Assembly (NCBI RefSeq): GCF_000003855.2
Contig: NW_003101660.1
Location: 434,001-498,000, forward strand
Reading direction: 5' to 3'
Source of the DNA: Blastomyces gilchristii SLH14081
Lineage: Eukaryota; Ascomycota; Eurotiomycetes; Onygenales; Ajellomycetaceae
Length of the DNA stretch: 64,000 nucleotides
Part shown: piece after piece, positions 47,201-60,319 of the stretch
Layout of the letters: each line of letters starts with the position of its first letter
Numbering within the stretch: position 1 is the stretch's first letter
Position numbers and translations under genes: made by a program
Notes under the pieces: generated by a model
Database searches by the model: none
What the model was told of the DNA's origin: nothing
Seen by the model: the letters and a program-made list of their open reading frames with translations, nothing else

Positions 47201-50200
47201 ATTCTGGTTTTTTGTCATCAATTTCGTCTTTCGACGGACAGATGGCATGTTCTTGATCCAATATAGAATCCAATTCTTTATCTATCACATCGGTTACTTC
47301 ATCACCTGTCTCATTAAAAGCAGGTAACGATCGGGGCACCACCCGTGGCTGAAAAAACGATGCAGCTTCTACAGGGGTCGGGTGAATATGATCCTCCGTT
47401 TCTGTCACAGTTTCGGAGATAAGAGCTTCAGAAGGAAGAATTCCGTCAGCTGGAACAGAAAAGAGCGGACTTTCACCATCCTTTGTTGTTTCAGCCACTC
47501 TAGCGTTATCTCGGATGACATCACTAATTTCTGTTGTGGACGGATGATGGAAATTGGCTGGTGACCCCTGAGTCCCTTCTGTAATCGAAGTGGGATCATT
47601 GCTATCCACATGGGGTAGACGGTCTTCCTTCTGAGATGATTCTTCCCTATGAGACAATTGCTTGGAATCGGCGTCTGAAGGTTCAGAGGGCTCTCCAGTT
47701 ACATCGATTTCTGCAGTTTCTGGGAGGGGTTTCGACGTAGTAGTTTCGGGAATTTCAGGTGTGGTCGGCTCTTCACTAGGAGAGAAAAAGTGTTCTTGTT
47801 CGGCTGCCTGGGTTTGGTCCTGGGCGTTGTGTGCTTCGGGTATTATCTGGTCAACAGTAGATTTGGCGAAATGTTGGAAAGGCTGCCGCTCTGGTGTCAT
47901 AGTTTCTTCCTCACGTGGCTCAGTAGGGATAGGCTGTGTCTGGGATGTTGCTTGCAATGACTCGGATACTGTCGCTTCAGACATCACTTTCTTTTCTATC
48001 TGCGAATACGTATTTTCATCAGTCCAATCGGAATGCCTCGACTTTTTCTTGTTCTTTAGCTTCTTCTTAGTTTTGGAAATCTGAAATTCATTACCGTCAT
48101 CGTTGGGAGGCGGTGCTTCGCGAGGAGCTGTGTCATTGCCTGTATGTGGAGCCTCGAGAGCCTGATCGTCATCGTCCGCCCATGATCCGGGGATGGAAAA
48201 CATTTCCACCTTCTCTACAGCAATAGAGGGGCCATGAAAAGAGTCCACCATGAGTGTTTCGGTCTTCTCTTCTTTGGTAGGTGCACTTGAAGGTAGTTCT
48301 ATAGATGTATCGGGCTCCAAGTTCACGGAAGGCTCTATTTTCTCGGAAGGGTATTCGGTAATAGGCTCAACTGGCAAAGGTGGCTGCTCCCCAGGAGGAA
48401 CAGAAGGCTCGTCTGTCGTCAAATCTGAAGATTTTTGCTTTTTCTTGTCCCTCTTTGCCTTCCGCTTTGCTTTAGAGTTCTTGGGCCCCTCAATTTCCAC
48501 TTCAACAGGGGGCTCCTCGTCCTTCATTTGGGATGAATCAAGTGCTGACTGGTGGCTTTCGGCATGGGGAATTTCATCCTCCCAAGTAACTGATTGCCGT
48601 TTCTTTCTGCCCTTCCCTTTCTTTGTCTTCTGCGTATCAACTGTAGGCGCAACATTTTGAAGCGGTTCTTCGCTCTTAAGTGCTTCAGCAGCAGTCTCTT
48701 CCTTTGAAATGATGGTGTTCTCCGCAATTGCTGTATCTATAGCAAGTTCATCGGTAGTTTCCAATATAGGATCTTGGATAGTTCGCTCCTTTTCAGCTAA
48801 GCGTGATGCAGAACTACTCTTGCTTAGCTCTTCCGATTGTTCTAGGTGTTGAGCATTGTCCGTCATTTGCTGGACCTTACAAGGATCATCGGGTGATCCT
48901 AGCGGTGTGGCTTGCTGCATATTGTCTTGTGCCGGGGTCAATTGCTCAGGTTCGGGCTGATCCTCCGTCCTTCCCTCACCAACTATGCCTTTTGAAGAGC
49001 CTGATTGTGGCAGCTCCTCCGCTTCCAGCGAAACCCTTTTCTTCTTCTTATCCTTCCTTTTTTGTTTTTTCGAGACCTTTGTAGACGTGTCGATTTGTGC
49101 ATCGACTCCACCTATCAGATGTGGAGAGACTTCATTGGCCGGGATGATATCTGCAACTTCCTTACCTTCCATGTCCCGTACCATTGCGGCGCTAACTTCC
49201 TCTAGAACCTGCGGTCCAGGTTCGTGTTCGTTATTATCTTGAGGTAAGGAATCGATGACCGAAGCTTGAGATTCGATAGTGGGCTCTTTGCGTGTAGCCG
49301 CTTCTGGGCTTTCGGGAACGTTAATTGTCCCAGATTCAGGCAGATCATCCTTCGGAGTCGGTTTCGAGCCTCTCTTTCCTTTCTTTCCCTTTTTCTTACC
49401 GGAGTGCCGTGTGTATTCATCGGCCTTTTCAATAGGAAGCTCAGGAAGAGGATTATTTCCCGCTGGTAACACGGGGAAGACAGACTTTGGCTTTTGCGGT
49501 GCTGGGGAACTATCTCCCTTGGTATCAAGGCTCGCATCCATAGATGGTGGCTTATCAGCAGAAGTAGCAAGCTGTTGATCAGCAGCCGGTAGCAACTCTT
49601 CCTTCAGCTGGACACTATCAATGCTATCTTCTAGTGGAGGTGTATTTCCAGGCTTAGGTTCTTGATCTGATTGCGGACCTAATTCTCTTCCTTCCTTCTC
49701 CAGATTAGAAGTGAAATCACCAGTTGACTCTCCTTGATAAGGTGGTCTCGAACCAGAGACAGATTCATCCTTAGTTAGTTCCTCAAGCTCTGGATCGTCG
49801 TCATTGGGGAGCGCAATACTCGCAGGTTCAAGCTCCTTGGTCAATTGAAGAACCTGCTCATCAGCCTCGTGGTCTGGAAGAATAATACCCCCCTCCGGGC
49901 AAACTGGGGCTAAATCACAGACGTATTCGTCAATGGCCGGTTCCTCAAGTTCTGAATCCCTGCCATCTGGTAGCTCTATTTTCTCAGGATCAAATTCTTC
50001 GGTTGCCAGCACAGTTCGCTCGTCAAGGTTTTTGACTACAAAGTTAATCACCTCTTCTGGCTTTTCTGTTTGATCGGGTGGGCCAAGGTCGACCGTGGCG
50101 GGCTCCCAAAGCTCCGAATCATTGTCTTCCGGTAGAGGAATGTCAACAGGACGCAATCCCTTGGCTGATTGCTGAGTTATCTTCTCGGGGCCTTGCACTG

Positions 50201-53200
50201 GGGTAGGTGCGACAATCGCTGATTTTTCTTCTTGGCTAGGAGGTGGTTGAAGTTCAGGGACACGCTCAGCCTTAGCTGGTTGAGTATCTTCCTTGGGCGG
50301 AACTTTACCAGCCTTCAGCTTTTGTTTACCCTTGCCCTTTTTGCCTTTCTTCTGAGTAGAGAGTTCTGACGCGGGTTCTGCAGTCTCGGCTGGGAGTTGA
50401 TGAGATAATTCTTCCGGAGCGGGGGGTTCTACAGTGATTTGCAGTTCTGGCTCTGTTGGTTCTAAAATAGGAGGCCTTTCCAGCGAACTTTCAACGGGTA
50501 CCTTTTCTTGCCTTTCCCCAGTCACCTTGTCCTCTAAATGTTCGCTAGTAGATGGTTTCTTTTCAGAAGGCGTTATTTCAGTCTCATCGGGGAAAGCTGC
50601 GTTCTTGCCCTTCTTTTTGTTCTTCTTAGGCTTTTTTGATTTCTTGGCAGCTGGCTGGGAATCATTTCCTTCAGCCTTCAGTAGTCCGAAGGGAGCGGAC
50701 CTGACCGAAGTACTAGGTTCTGTGGACTGAAGAGCAGGCTCGGCTGGTTCTTCGTTTAGAGCAGTGGTAGCTAAATCAACAACGGGCACTGTTGGCTGAA
50801 TCGCTTCCTGTGGCTGAGGCGCTTCTTCTTCCTCCAGCGTCGGGACCGTACAAACAGGGTCTTCAATTACTTCGCGGGCAGTTTCAACAGGAGACGTAAT
50901 GTCCACCTTGGGCTCAGCGCTTGTAGTTTCGGGAGCAGCAGTAATCTCTTGATTATTACCAGCAGTATCTAAGGAAGGAGTTTCGGGCGTAACCTCTACT
51001 TCTGGCTGCCTCTCGTCTCTTGACACCCAACCCATGAGCAGTGCCGCTGCGCTAGCAACCAAACCCACTCCTGCGCCAGTGATTAAACCGCTAGTCAATT
51101 GAGTTCCAATGTCGGTATGAGATGTCGATGGGCGGCTATCCGGTAATGGAGGCAACGATTCTTCATCCAGCTCAGCAGACGGCGTGAAGAATTGAGGCTC
51201 AAGTTCCGAGTGGGATGTGGAAGGACGGCTCTCGGGCAACGGGGGTAGTGATTCGCTCAGATCAGGCGACGCCGTCAACGAGCGCGGTAGAGGCGGTAAT
51301 TCCTTCAAATCCATATCCCAGTCCTCAGGTATCATCAACGCCCTTTCGCCTCTCATAGAATTTTCCGACGATTGCACAGATTCCAATGTAGTAGATTCTG
51401 GCAATTGCGTTTGGCTAGAAAAGGGGTCGAGAAGCAATTCCGACGGGGAATGAAACTCAGGCTTGGGCCTTTCCTTTTTAGTCTTTTGTGCTGCTGCATG
51501 GAAACTTGCCGCGGTTGGGGTTGCTTGCTGCGATCCTAGGAGATCAGGATCGTACAGGGAGGCGTCGGTGTCTATTTGCAATGAGAGAGCTCTTCTTCGC
51601 TTTGGCTTCTGGCCGAACGATTGCTGGACATGGTACTGATAATCGTGAGGAACTTCTCCAGAGAAACCTTCCGCAAGGCTATGGCGCGTCAAGTCCTCCA
51701 CGGAGGAGGTCCGTGATGTCGTTTTACTAGAAGGAAGTGACGGATATGGCTCGTCCGGCTGTCTATCCAGCTTCGCAGGGGAATGCCGCTCCACTAACCA
51801 CAATGGCCTAAACTCCCTGGAGGTCTTAAACTCCGTTGACCTGGGCCGTTTACCACCGCTACGAAGGTTCGATGTGGGAGATCCTGCTACGTCCCCTGGC
51901 ATACTCGAGCTAGCTGAAGATGGCGGTTTGGGGGCTCCTGCAGACAGTTTCGGCCGTCGGAAATGTATAGGCACCGCAGTTGGCGAAGATGTAATGTGGG
52001 AAGGCGAGCTTGGGTCTATATGTAGCCTTGGTGCTCTTCTGTCCACGGCGACTGTCGTTGGTGATCCCGGCCTACTCCGCGACTGAGCTGTTGGTAGATC
52101 AAAAAGCCTCTCGCCAGGCATAGGAGACGTGGACCTGCTCCGCATACGAGAATGCATGAGCGCAGCAGGACCAGTACCCTTTGCCTCGTCATGCGGTTGG
52201 AGGGGGGAACCGAGTAACCCCGAAGCACCATCACGCGTCAATGGCATTTCGGGGCGCGCGCCTAAAAAAGACTGACTTTCCGTAAAATCCTTACCCTCAT
52301 CACCGTCGTGATGATCATCATGTCCATTAGATCTTATGGAACGGGCATCCTAGCAACCGGGGAAAACAACCGAGATCAGCATAAATACAAAAGCAATTGT
52401 TTCGAGTAAATAATCATAAGAATTCCTAAATTAACATACAATACTCTGCCCATCTACACTCCTCCCTGACTCAACAATATCCTCATATCGATGTTTTCGA
52501 TCCTTCCGCCTCTGGCGATCCGGCGATTCCAGCTCATCCTCTTCACCCTTCTCCGCGCTTTCTACACTACCACCACCACCTAAGCCATCACCGCCGCCAA
52601 ACTCAACACCCTCATGCCCCCCCTTCGAAGCTCTCTTCTTTTTCCGCTTCTTCCCGGACGAAACACTTACATTGTCCAAATCATCGACGCCAGCCTCAGG
52701 CCGCACATCGCGCGCCGGCGCACGAGTCTCATCGTCAGCCAAGGAGTCGCGAGATTTAGAAGCGCCGAAAAGTCCAAAGAACCCTCCACCGCCGGTGCTG
52801 GCCCTTTTACTGCTATCCTTGCTCTTACGTCGCTCAGACTTGCCATTATCAGTCACCTTAGCAGGTGCAGACACAACAGAAGCGGATGTGGGAGCATGCT
52901 CATCGAAAGTCTCACTATCGCGCTTCGACCGACGCTTCGACTTTGACTTGGATGATGACTTGGATTTAGAAGACTTCACTGATTCTGCGTCTTCTCCTTC
53001 TATCTCCATGCTGCCCCAAGCGGTAATTGATTCGCTGCCGTCGTTGTTGCCATCATCGTGACGATGCTTTGATCCGGACTTGGACGCTGACTTGGATTTG
53101 GAAGACTCGACCGATTCTGCATCGTCCCTTTCTACTTTCATCCTGCCCCACGCGGTGATTGATTCAGTACCGTTGGCAAAATTATCACGATGATCATCAT

Positions 53201-56200
53201 ATTGGCCATCTTCCTTAACGGCACGGACGAGCCCTTCGTCGGAACCAGCAGCGGGGCCAGCGGGTGCGTCCTTGTTATCAGAATCCCGTTGTCTATTTTT
53301 CCCCTTGGAGTTTCGCTTCGATTTCTTACTGCTAGCACTAATAGTGTCAAACTCGAGCTCAGGATCAGGTTCCACAGTGTGTCTAGGCGTACGTTCAGCT
53401 TCAGCTCGCGCTTCCGTGCCCGATCCCCGCTCCAGTCCAGGCTCAATATTATTCTTGAATGCAGCGTCCTTGGTAGCATTCTTCGCCTGTTTCTTCGATT
53501 TCTTAGACTGCTTGGGCTCGTCAAAGAAGTCCCCTGGCATCGAGTGCCGACTTTGATCCTCTGCCGTGGATTGTTCTTGATCGGTTCTGTTTGGTTTTTC
53601 CGTCTCTTCAGAGTCACCTAGTTCCCGGTCCTCATGGAGGCCGTACGAGTCAGGAACAGACGCGGAAACAGATTTGTGCGACTCGGAGACGTAGTCATTT
53701 TCCTTCAGAGATCTTCTATCGTCGTCACGATCACCGACAACAGCAGGACCAGCCTCCCGATGCCCCTCTTGACCATTGACATCACCCAAGTGGCGCGGCG
53801 ATCCATCCTCAGCATCGTAAAACTCATTATCATCCATGGTATCATTACGTCTAGTTGGCTTGTCAGTGGTGGAAGTGATGTGCGAAAAATCTCCAGCTTC
53901 CGCAATAGGAGATCCCACGATCCTAGATTCCTGCTCGCGCTCCTCTGTGAACCGGTCAAGTATGGCAGCTGGCTCAAAAACGGATCTCTCCACTGATTCA
54001 GACGATTCATCCCGGTCCTGAGCTCCCTGCTTAGCCGCTTTAGCTCTCTTCCGCTTCTCCTTCTTCGAGAGTTTAGCCGGCTTCTCTTCCCTTTCCTCCG
54101 CCTCTTCAGCAACTGGCCTAATGGCAGAAGTGTCCATCTGCTTCTCACGCTGTTCTGTCAAGTCTCGCGAATCACCACTAATATCACCCGTCACCTCCTC
54201 TCCACGACCCGCCCGGGACGCCCGCTTGTTTTTCAACCCTTCATCATCAGAGGACACAACCTCCCCATCCTCGACATATCCGAATGTCTTGGCAGTATAC
54301 TCAACACCACCAGCAGGACTACCACGCCCTTCCAGAATCGCCTCTGCAATTAGAGAAGTAAACACACCCTCGTCTTCTGAGCCAGGCGGCGAGTCACGTT
54401 GATGATATGTAGGATCCTCAGTGACAACAGCAGAATTGAACCCGGCGAGCGTCGCTCCAGCAGCGAGGGTTGCGGCGAACTCAAAGTCATTTCCGAAACT
54501 ACCGGGCATATGCTCGTGGCGCGGTATCTCTTCATCGACGGAGTCGTCTTCGCCTTCAGTCACCGCCTTTGGCTGTCGTCCATCGAGTTCCTTTTCGAGT
54601 GGCGAAGTAGCCCTTTCCCTGATTCCCTCCTGAGGCTGGGGTTGTTGTTGCGGTTCTGGTCGGGTAGGCTGTGTTTGCTCCGGTTCATACACAGTGTCTG
54701 CAGCTTTAACATGTTCGGATATGATATCTACAGCATCAACCTCGCGGACGCGCTGGTCATCCATATCAATGGCAGGATCGCTCATCCGAGACGGGGATAT
54801 GTCCCGCTGTGCATCCACGGGCTCCTTGGGTGGTATGGGCGGCGGCTGTTGGCCATCCACGCCAATGACAGACGGCGCAACGCTCGGTGGAGGGGTGGGT
54901 TTTATCAAATTAAGACGAGGAACTGGCCACGGGAGGTTGGCGTGAGACACCACCTCCTGTTCTGCCAACATTGCCGCCATCTCTCTCTCGAGTCGGACAC
55001 TCTGCGGTTCGATGAGAACAATATTAGGACTAGGAGGGCACGAAGACTCTACGTCTGAGTGGGAATGAACAGAGTGCTCATCTCCGCTAGACCGAACATC
55101 TGGCGGGACGAAATAGTCTGCATAACTGTCATAGACAGGCGATGACCTAACACGATTGACAGCCATTCTCGCCAGGCGGATCTTCGTCGTCGGGATGTCT
55201 TTAATATCAAAGTCCGGCTCGGTCTCGACTACCCGATCCTTCTTCTGGTCGTCTGCCTCCGCTCGCCCAACAGCAGATACAACACCGTCCTTCTCCTCCT
55301 CTTCCTCTATCTCTCGCTCTCTCTCATCTACGTACCCGCGCCTCTCCTTCCTCCTCTTCTCCCGCCGTTCTTCTCTCCGTTTCCTATCATCCAACTCACT
55401 TACCAAGGATGCGATTGTCGCCGCACCAGCCACAGCCGCAAGGGGAGCAACCCACGAGGAAGAGCCAGAGTCACCAGACACATCACTTCGTCTACCAGTA
55501 GTAGCTGAGTCCTTCTCAAAAGGTTTGATATCCGTGATCCCATGCTGGCGCTCACGTTCACGTTCATGATCACGGCCCCGTTCCCATTCCACACTACGAT
55601 CATCCTCCTCCCTTTCCATCCTTTCCTTCTCCGCCAGGAAGTGGAACTCCATTGCACGCCGCCTTGCTTCCCTTTCCTCTTCATACCGCAACTGCCGGCG
55701 CTCCTTATCTGCCTGCTCCTCCGTAAGATCGAACTGGACTTGAGACGTAGTACTACGTCTAGCATGCTTCAGTCTGGGACTTTCATCCCGCGTGTGAGAA
55801 ATTATAGGGGAAGTGTCTCTTCTCCGCACGTCGCTAGGCCTACCCCCACTGCGCGGTGGAGAATGGTTGTTATTGTTGTCATGGTGGGGGTCCCGATCCC
55901 TTAGTGATTTCTCCACCAGTGGAGCAATTCCGTATCCAATGTGGGATTCGGTGGCAGGGACATAGCGATCGTCGGATCCACCAGAGGACCTAGGGAAAGC
56001 AGGTTGGCCTCCGCTTGGAGCGTTGTAGGTTTGAGCTAGTTCTGCCTGTGATGTATACAGTGCTTGAGATACTGGGACTATTGGCTGAGGGTGTTGGATG
56101 TGAGCTGGGCCAGGTACTTGGGCCATTAACGGTGGTATTTGAGGTTGAATGTCTGGCTGGGACGAGTAAGAGCTTTGGTTCGTCACATCATACAGCGATG

Positions 56201-59200
56201 GGATTTGCGTTGGTGTCGGGTAAACATGTTGCATAGACGGCAGGCTACCCACGCTGCTAGGGGTCTGATATGATGGATATCCAGCTCCAACCGCGGCCTG
56301 TTCAGCGTTCTGGCCCAAGTCCGGTCGTTGAGCACGATCCTTTGTAGGCTTTGAGCTCTTTTTCTTACTACCCCACCTCCACCCCCATTTAGAAGTGCCC
56401 GAGTCGGAGGAGAGAGATGACGCTGCTCGTCCACCGTACGCCAACGCAGAATCAACACTAGACTGGTAGGATTCATCGGATACGGATTCCCATCCATCTT
56501 CATCAACCCGCTCAGAGGCGGTAGTAGGCTTAGCCTCACGTGTGTAGATCGCATGTGGCGAGTGCGAGCTGCTAGTGGAAGAATGACCATCGTGCCTCCG
56601 TCTTCCATTGATATGGGAGGCAGTGGCGGCAAGACCCACCGCGGTCGCTCCGAGTCCAAGCAGGGCTGCATCAACCCCGCGATCGTCATTGCGCCTTTTT
56701 GATTGGGGTTTACCACGCACAGAGTGTGGTGCTTTGATATATCCTGTCCCAAAGGCCAGATCGGCGTCATCGGATGAAGACGAGAACGAACGCGCAGATG
56801 ATCCCTCAGAAGAAGATGAGGAGAAGCTGAAAAATGGCTTTTTCTTCTTCTTCTTGCTTGGCATATGCTTAGAATCCACCTTCTTCGAATGCACCTTTGG
56901 TCGTTTCTCAGATGGCGCACTAAAGAAAGATGCCAGCCCAGCAAACCCTGGCTTGCTATAGTCACGAGAAATATCAATTGTAGATCCGCTCGAGGACGAA
57001 TACCGGCTGCCGCGGGCTTTCTTGGGGGATCTGCTGCGGCTCCTACGTCGGGATCTAGATGATATGACAGATGTAGCACCGAGCGCTCCGGCGGTAGCCG
57101 CTGCCGTTTTCAAACCAGAATGGCTCCTCTCATGAGATCTGGATCGGGAGCGCGAGCTACGTCGACGAAGATGACTCTCACCCCCATAATGGGGCGTTTC
57201 GTAAGAACCACCACTATTCCGGCTCCGATCATCTCTTTCATGTCCCCGGTCAAGTCTTATTGGAGAGCGACTGCGATTTGAGTAATTTGTAGTTCCTTTT
57301 GATGTACGACTCTTCTTCCCTAGAGACGAAGTACTAGTACTCGTCGTAGAGCTAGCAGGTCGACCAGAGCGAATACTGTACGAATCATTAAACTCCTTGT
57401 CTCTTCCGTCAGAAAGAAGAGTCTTGGCAACATAACCAGCAAGACCATCCGCAAGCCAAGATTTCTTGTTAGATCTCTTGCGACGGCTCTCGTCACCAGA
57501 TGACGACGGGTATCTAGTCAGCTTGTCCACTCTGGCATGGCTATCCCGGTACTCGTCAGAATACCTACGACGTCTAGACGGGCGATGTTTACGTGGGGCA
57601 TGTTTTGATGTAGTCCCGGGTTCGAAACAATACTTGCAGATGCCGATGTATTCGGAGTATTCCTCATATTGCGCGACAGCTTCTGGGTCTTTCCAGAAAT
57701 TTATAAACTTTCTGAATGGCCCATGGTGGCGTTGGTGGTAGGCTAACGAACCCGGTTGGCCTGCGTGGACCGTTGGGAAGGTTTGTTGGTGTGCGACACC
57801 TGAATGAGTGCTCGGTCTCTGTGGGAAAGCAGGCGTGTGACTTGATGCAGCGGCGTACCCAGCGGCAGCGCCCAGTGCAGCAGCACCTACCACAGGCATG
57901 GAATGATGCTTGTTGGGTTTCGGTGGACGTGCACCATTGGGCGGGGGATAATATGGTTGCTGGGGGGCGTGCGGTGCTGATTCATGGTGAGAAGAAGCCG
58001 ATGGAGATGCAGGGTGGTGGGCATTGGAACTTCCAATCAGTGAGCCGATTCCATAAGTTGCTGCTGCCCCTGCTGCCACCGCAGCAGCCACTGGCGGTTT
58101 GCCTGATGCCCCTGGTTTGGACGGTTTGGATGGCTTAGGCGGTCTCTCCGGCAGATGGTGGACAGGTATGCCGGAGCCATTGCTCTGTTGCTGCTGTTGG
58201 TTAGTAACATCTGGTGGAGAATCGCCATAAAAGTCGGCTGCTTGGCCCACCTGTCCCATGGACGATGGTTCAGCGGGGGGATTTGGCGTTGACGAAGCAG
58301 CCATTAAATGCGGTTCAGCTCCAACAATGAGGGATGGAGGATTAGGCCTCACGCCAGGCTGCATCGCTACTGACTGTCCCTGGTCTCCATAATACTCCGC
58401 CGCCTCCCCAGCAGCTGCGGCAGGAGCCGGAGTTGGAACCATTGGATTCACCAGTGGCGGGCCGACAGGGAACTGCTGAGGCGGGTAAGAAGAAGGATGT
58501 GAAGTAGGTATTTGATGGGGATCTGAAGAGGGTCCGGTTACAGGCGTTGCTCCAGGAAAGGTATTATCATATTGCATAGGAAACTGTGAGAATCCAGGCT
58601 GTGAGATTTCCGCCATGAACTCTTGGTTTCCGGATGACGGTGGCATTGGCCTAGCTCGACTGCGGGAATATTCAGATGGATTATTAACAATGACTTCGGA
58701 CCTTGCTCGCCGGTGCGAGTGAGGTTTATCTTCTCTTTCCCTCTCCCTCTCCCTTCGATACCTCCTATCCTCTCGATCGCCACTCCTGGAGCGCTCGTGA
58801 TCAATGCTCTGCGTATTATAGCTTCTCTCGTAGTTGCGCCCATTTACAGACCTTGGGACGGGGCGATCATAATCCTCTTCGAATCTCTCTCTCGAGTCTG
58901 CCGTCACATAGCTCGACGTAGTTGATCTGGCAGCACTATCGCGACCATATCTACCAGAGGAATGGACGGATGAAGCAGGCGCATGCTGGTGGTCGTCTCC
59001 TCCTACACGGTCAATACCCCGGTCGTCACCCCGGGGAGTATGAGGAGTAGCAGTGGAAGAAGACTTGCGCCCGGAGGTTGAAGAGGATGAACGGTGGCTG
59101 TGATCATCTCTGCGACGGCGGGAAGAAGAAGAAGAAATGGTAGAAACGTCGTCAGAGTCTCTATGGCGGCGGCGGGACTTGGAGGCGGGCGGGTCAATTG

Positions 59201-59225
59201 CCTTTCCAAGCAGGCTGCGCAGCAT
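41288..59225 (-). CDS. lah: Leashin (Woronin-body tether; 'involucrin repeat protein')
   Basis: Leashin tethers Woronin bodies, the peroxisome-derived plugs of septal pores, to the cortex or septum. Three exons, 52440-59225, 42945-52349 and 41288-42835, join through clear GT-AG introns (90 and 109 bp) into one 5,912-residue frame. N-terminal part: Ser/Arg-rich, then a conserved block GPFRKFINFWKDPEAVAQYE and EYIGICKYCFEPG (about residues 490-535), then KSWLADGLAGY. This region is the Woronin-body binding end in known leashins. The middle (about 2,000-5,300) is disordered, Glu/Pro-rich, with repeated Lys clusters (KKGKKKNKK type) and one hydrophobic segment (LITGAGVGLVASAAALLMGW, near 2,690). 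C-terminus: a coiled coil (LQDLESRLDQLVSENRLL onward), then the conserved domain with LCQHVQQWVLRFSKFSDMR, FTRYLFGMDREQRQK, EMRTQRAEYIMLPPLQPEY. The domain order and splice sites make the call strong. Confidence 0.93.
42836..42944 (-). other. Leashin intron 2
   Basis: GTAGGT donor after codon TAC, CTGAC branch site, CCACAG acceptor before GAAGGC. Phase 0. It joins RPVRGMEDVY to EGWGDVPGSP, just before the C-terminal coiled coil. Confidence 0.9.
52350..52439 (-). other. Leashin intron 1
   Basis: GTATGT donor after SVDGQSI, TTGCTAG acceptor before DARSIRSNG. Phase 0. It separates the Arg/Ser-rich N-terminal half from the acidic Lys-cluster half. The next in-frame ATG (52245-52247, MPLTRDGASG) is 102 bp downstream. 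Confidence 0.9.
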
Positions 59226-60319
59226 TATGAGAGGGACGTGAGTATCATGTCAGCATGTGATGGGTAAGTTAAACCAATATCGCGAGTATCGTAGAGATAA
59301 GAGGTATTTGGTAGATATGGTTTAGATATTGCGATAGATGGCAGATCTTGGGGGGAAGCCAGCGGTAGTTAATAATAATTGTTTGTTTGTTGTTTACCAG
59401 CGGGCTATGAGTTAAACTAGCGCAAGATCTAAGTTAACTTTAGGGCTGCCGAGGAGGAAGTCTGGTTGACGGGTGAGGGTGGCTGGGGATCCTGGGGAAC
59501 GCGGGAAGTCAACCACGGAATATACAAGAAGAGTGTGTCGTAACGGCCATAGATTCATCAGGGCGGGGAAAACGATACATATACACAAGAAAGGGAAATG
59601 AAGATGGAAATGAAGAGTTGTAGATGGGGAGAGATGGGGAGATGGAGGAGAGAAGATGAAGGTTTGGTGGTGGTTGGTCTTTGGGTGGCGACTTTGGAGG
59701 GATAACGTGACAAGGCTGTGGCTGGCTGGGAATGGGAATGGGAATAACATCACAACGTACGTGTGTATATTAATTAAATTTAAAATAATATTACAATAAA
59801 TAATATTACAAATAGGTTGGTTATACGCATAGGAATATGGATATAAAACTGAAAATAAGGAGTATAGGCAGAATAGTGCAGCCGTTGATCACAGAGTATA
59901 AGGTGCCCCTGAACAATGCTCTGTAGATATACATCCTGATATACGGAGTAGAAAACAAATAAAATACATATATTAAAGTGGCTCATACAAGGACCGACCC
60001 GCCCAAGAGCTGTAACTTTCCTCCATCTATCCCTATTTATTATTGGAAAAGCTGCTATCTAATAGGCACTTTGCTATAATGCCATGTCCCCGGTACCAGT
60101 AGCATTATCTACCTCCCAGTACCTCTTCGCTTCTCTTACCTCCCCTCTCTCCGACTGATAAAATACATGAAACATTGTATGTATGTACCTCCTTCTCGTC
60201 TGACGGAAAAAGGTACCAACAGCTCAACGCTGTATACCGTCCATCGCAGCAGCGGCAGCAGTATCACCGACCTCGTCACTACCTCTTCCTCCTCCACCAA
60301 CAATATCATACGCTGTATC
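59226..60319. other. Intergenic; leashin promoter side
   Basis: Upstream region of leashin and downstream part of the lectin-like gene. AT-rich between 59760 and 59980. No frame of family resemblance, except possibly a continuation of the lectin gene near 60136-60319 (YDIVGGG-like residues after a stop). Confidence 0.4.

Noticed and set aside
54399..55058. 219-codon plus-strand ORF and many others antisense to leashin
   Set aside because: They lie opposite a strongly supported leashin exon of biased composition, so they are frame shadows; none shows family motifs or splice structure of its own.
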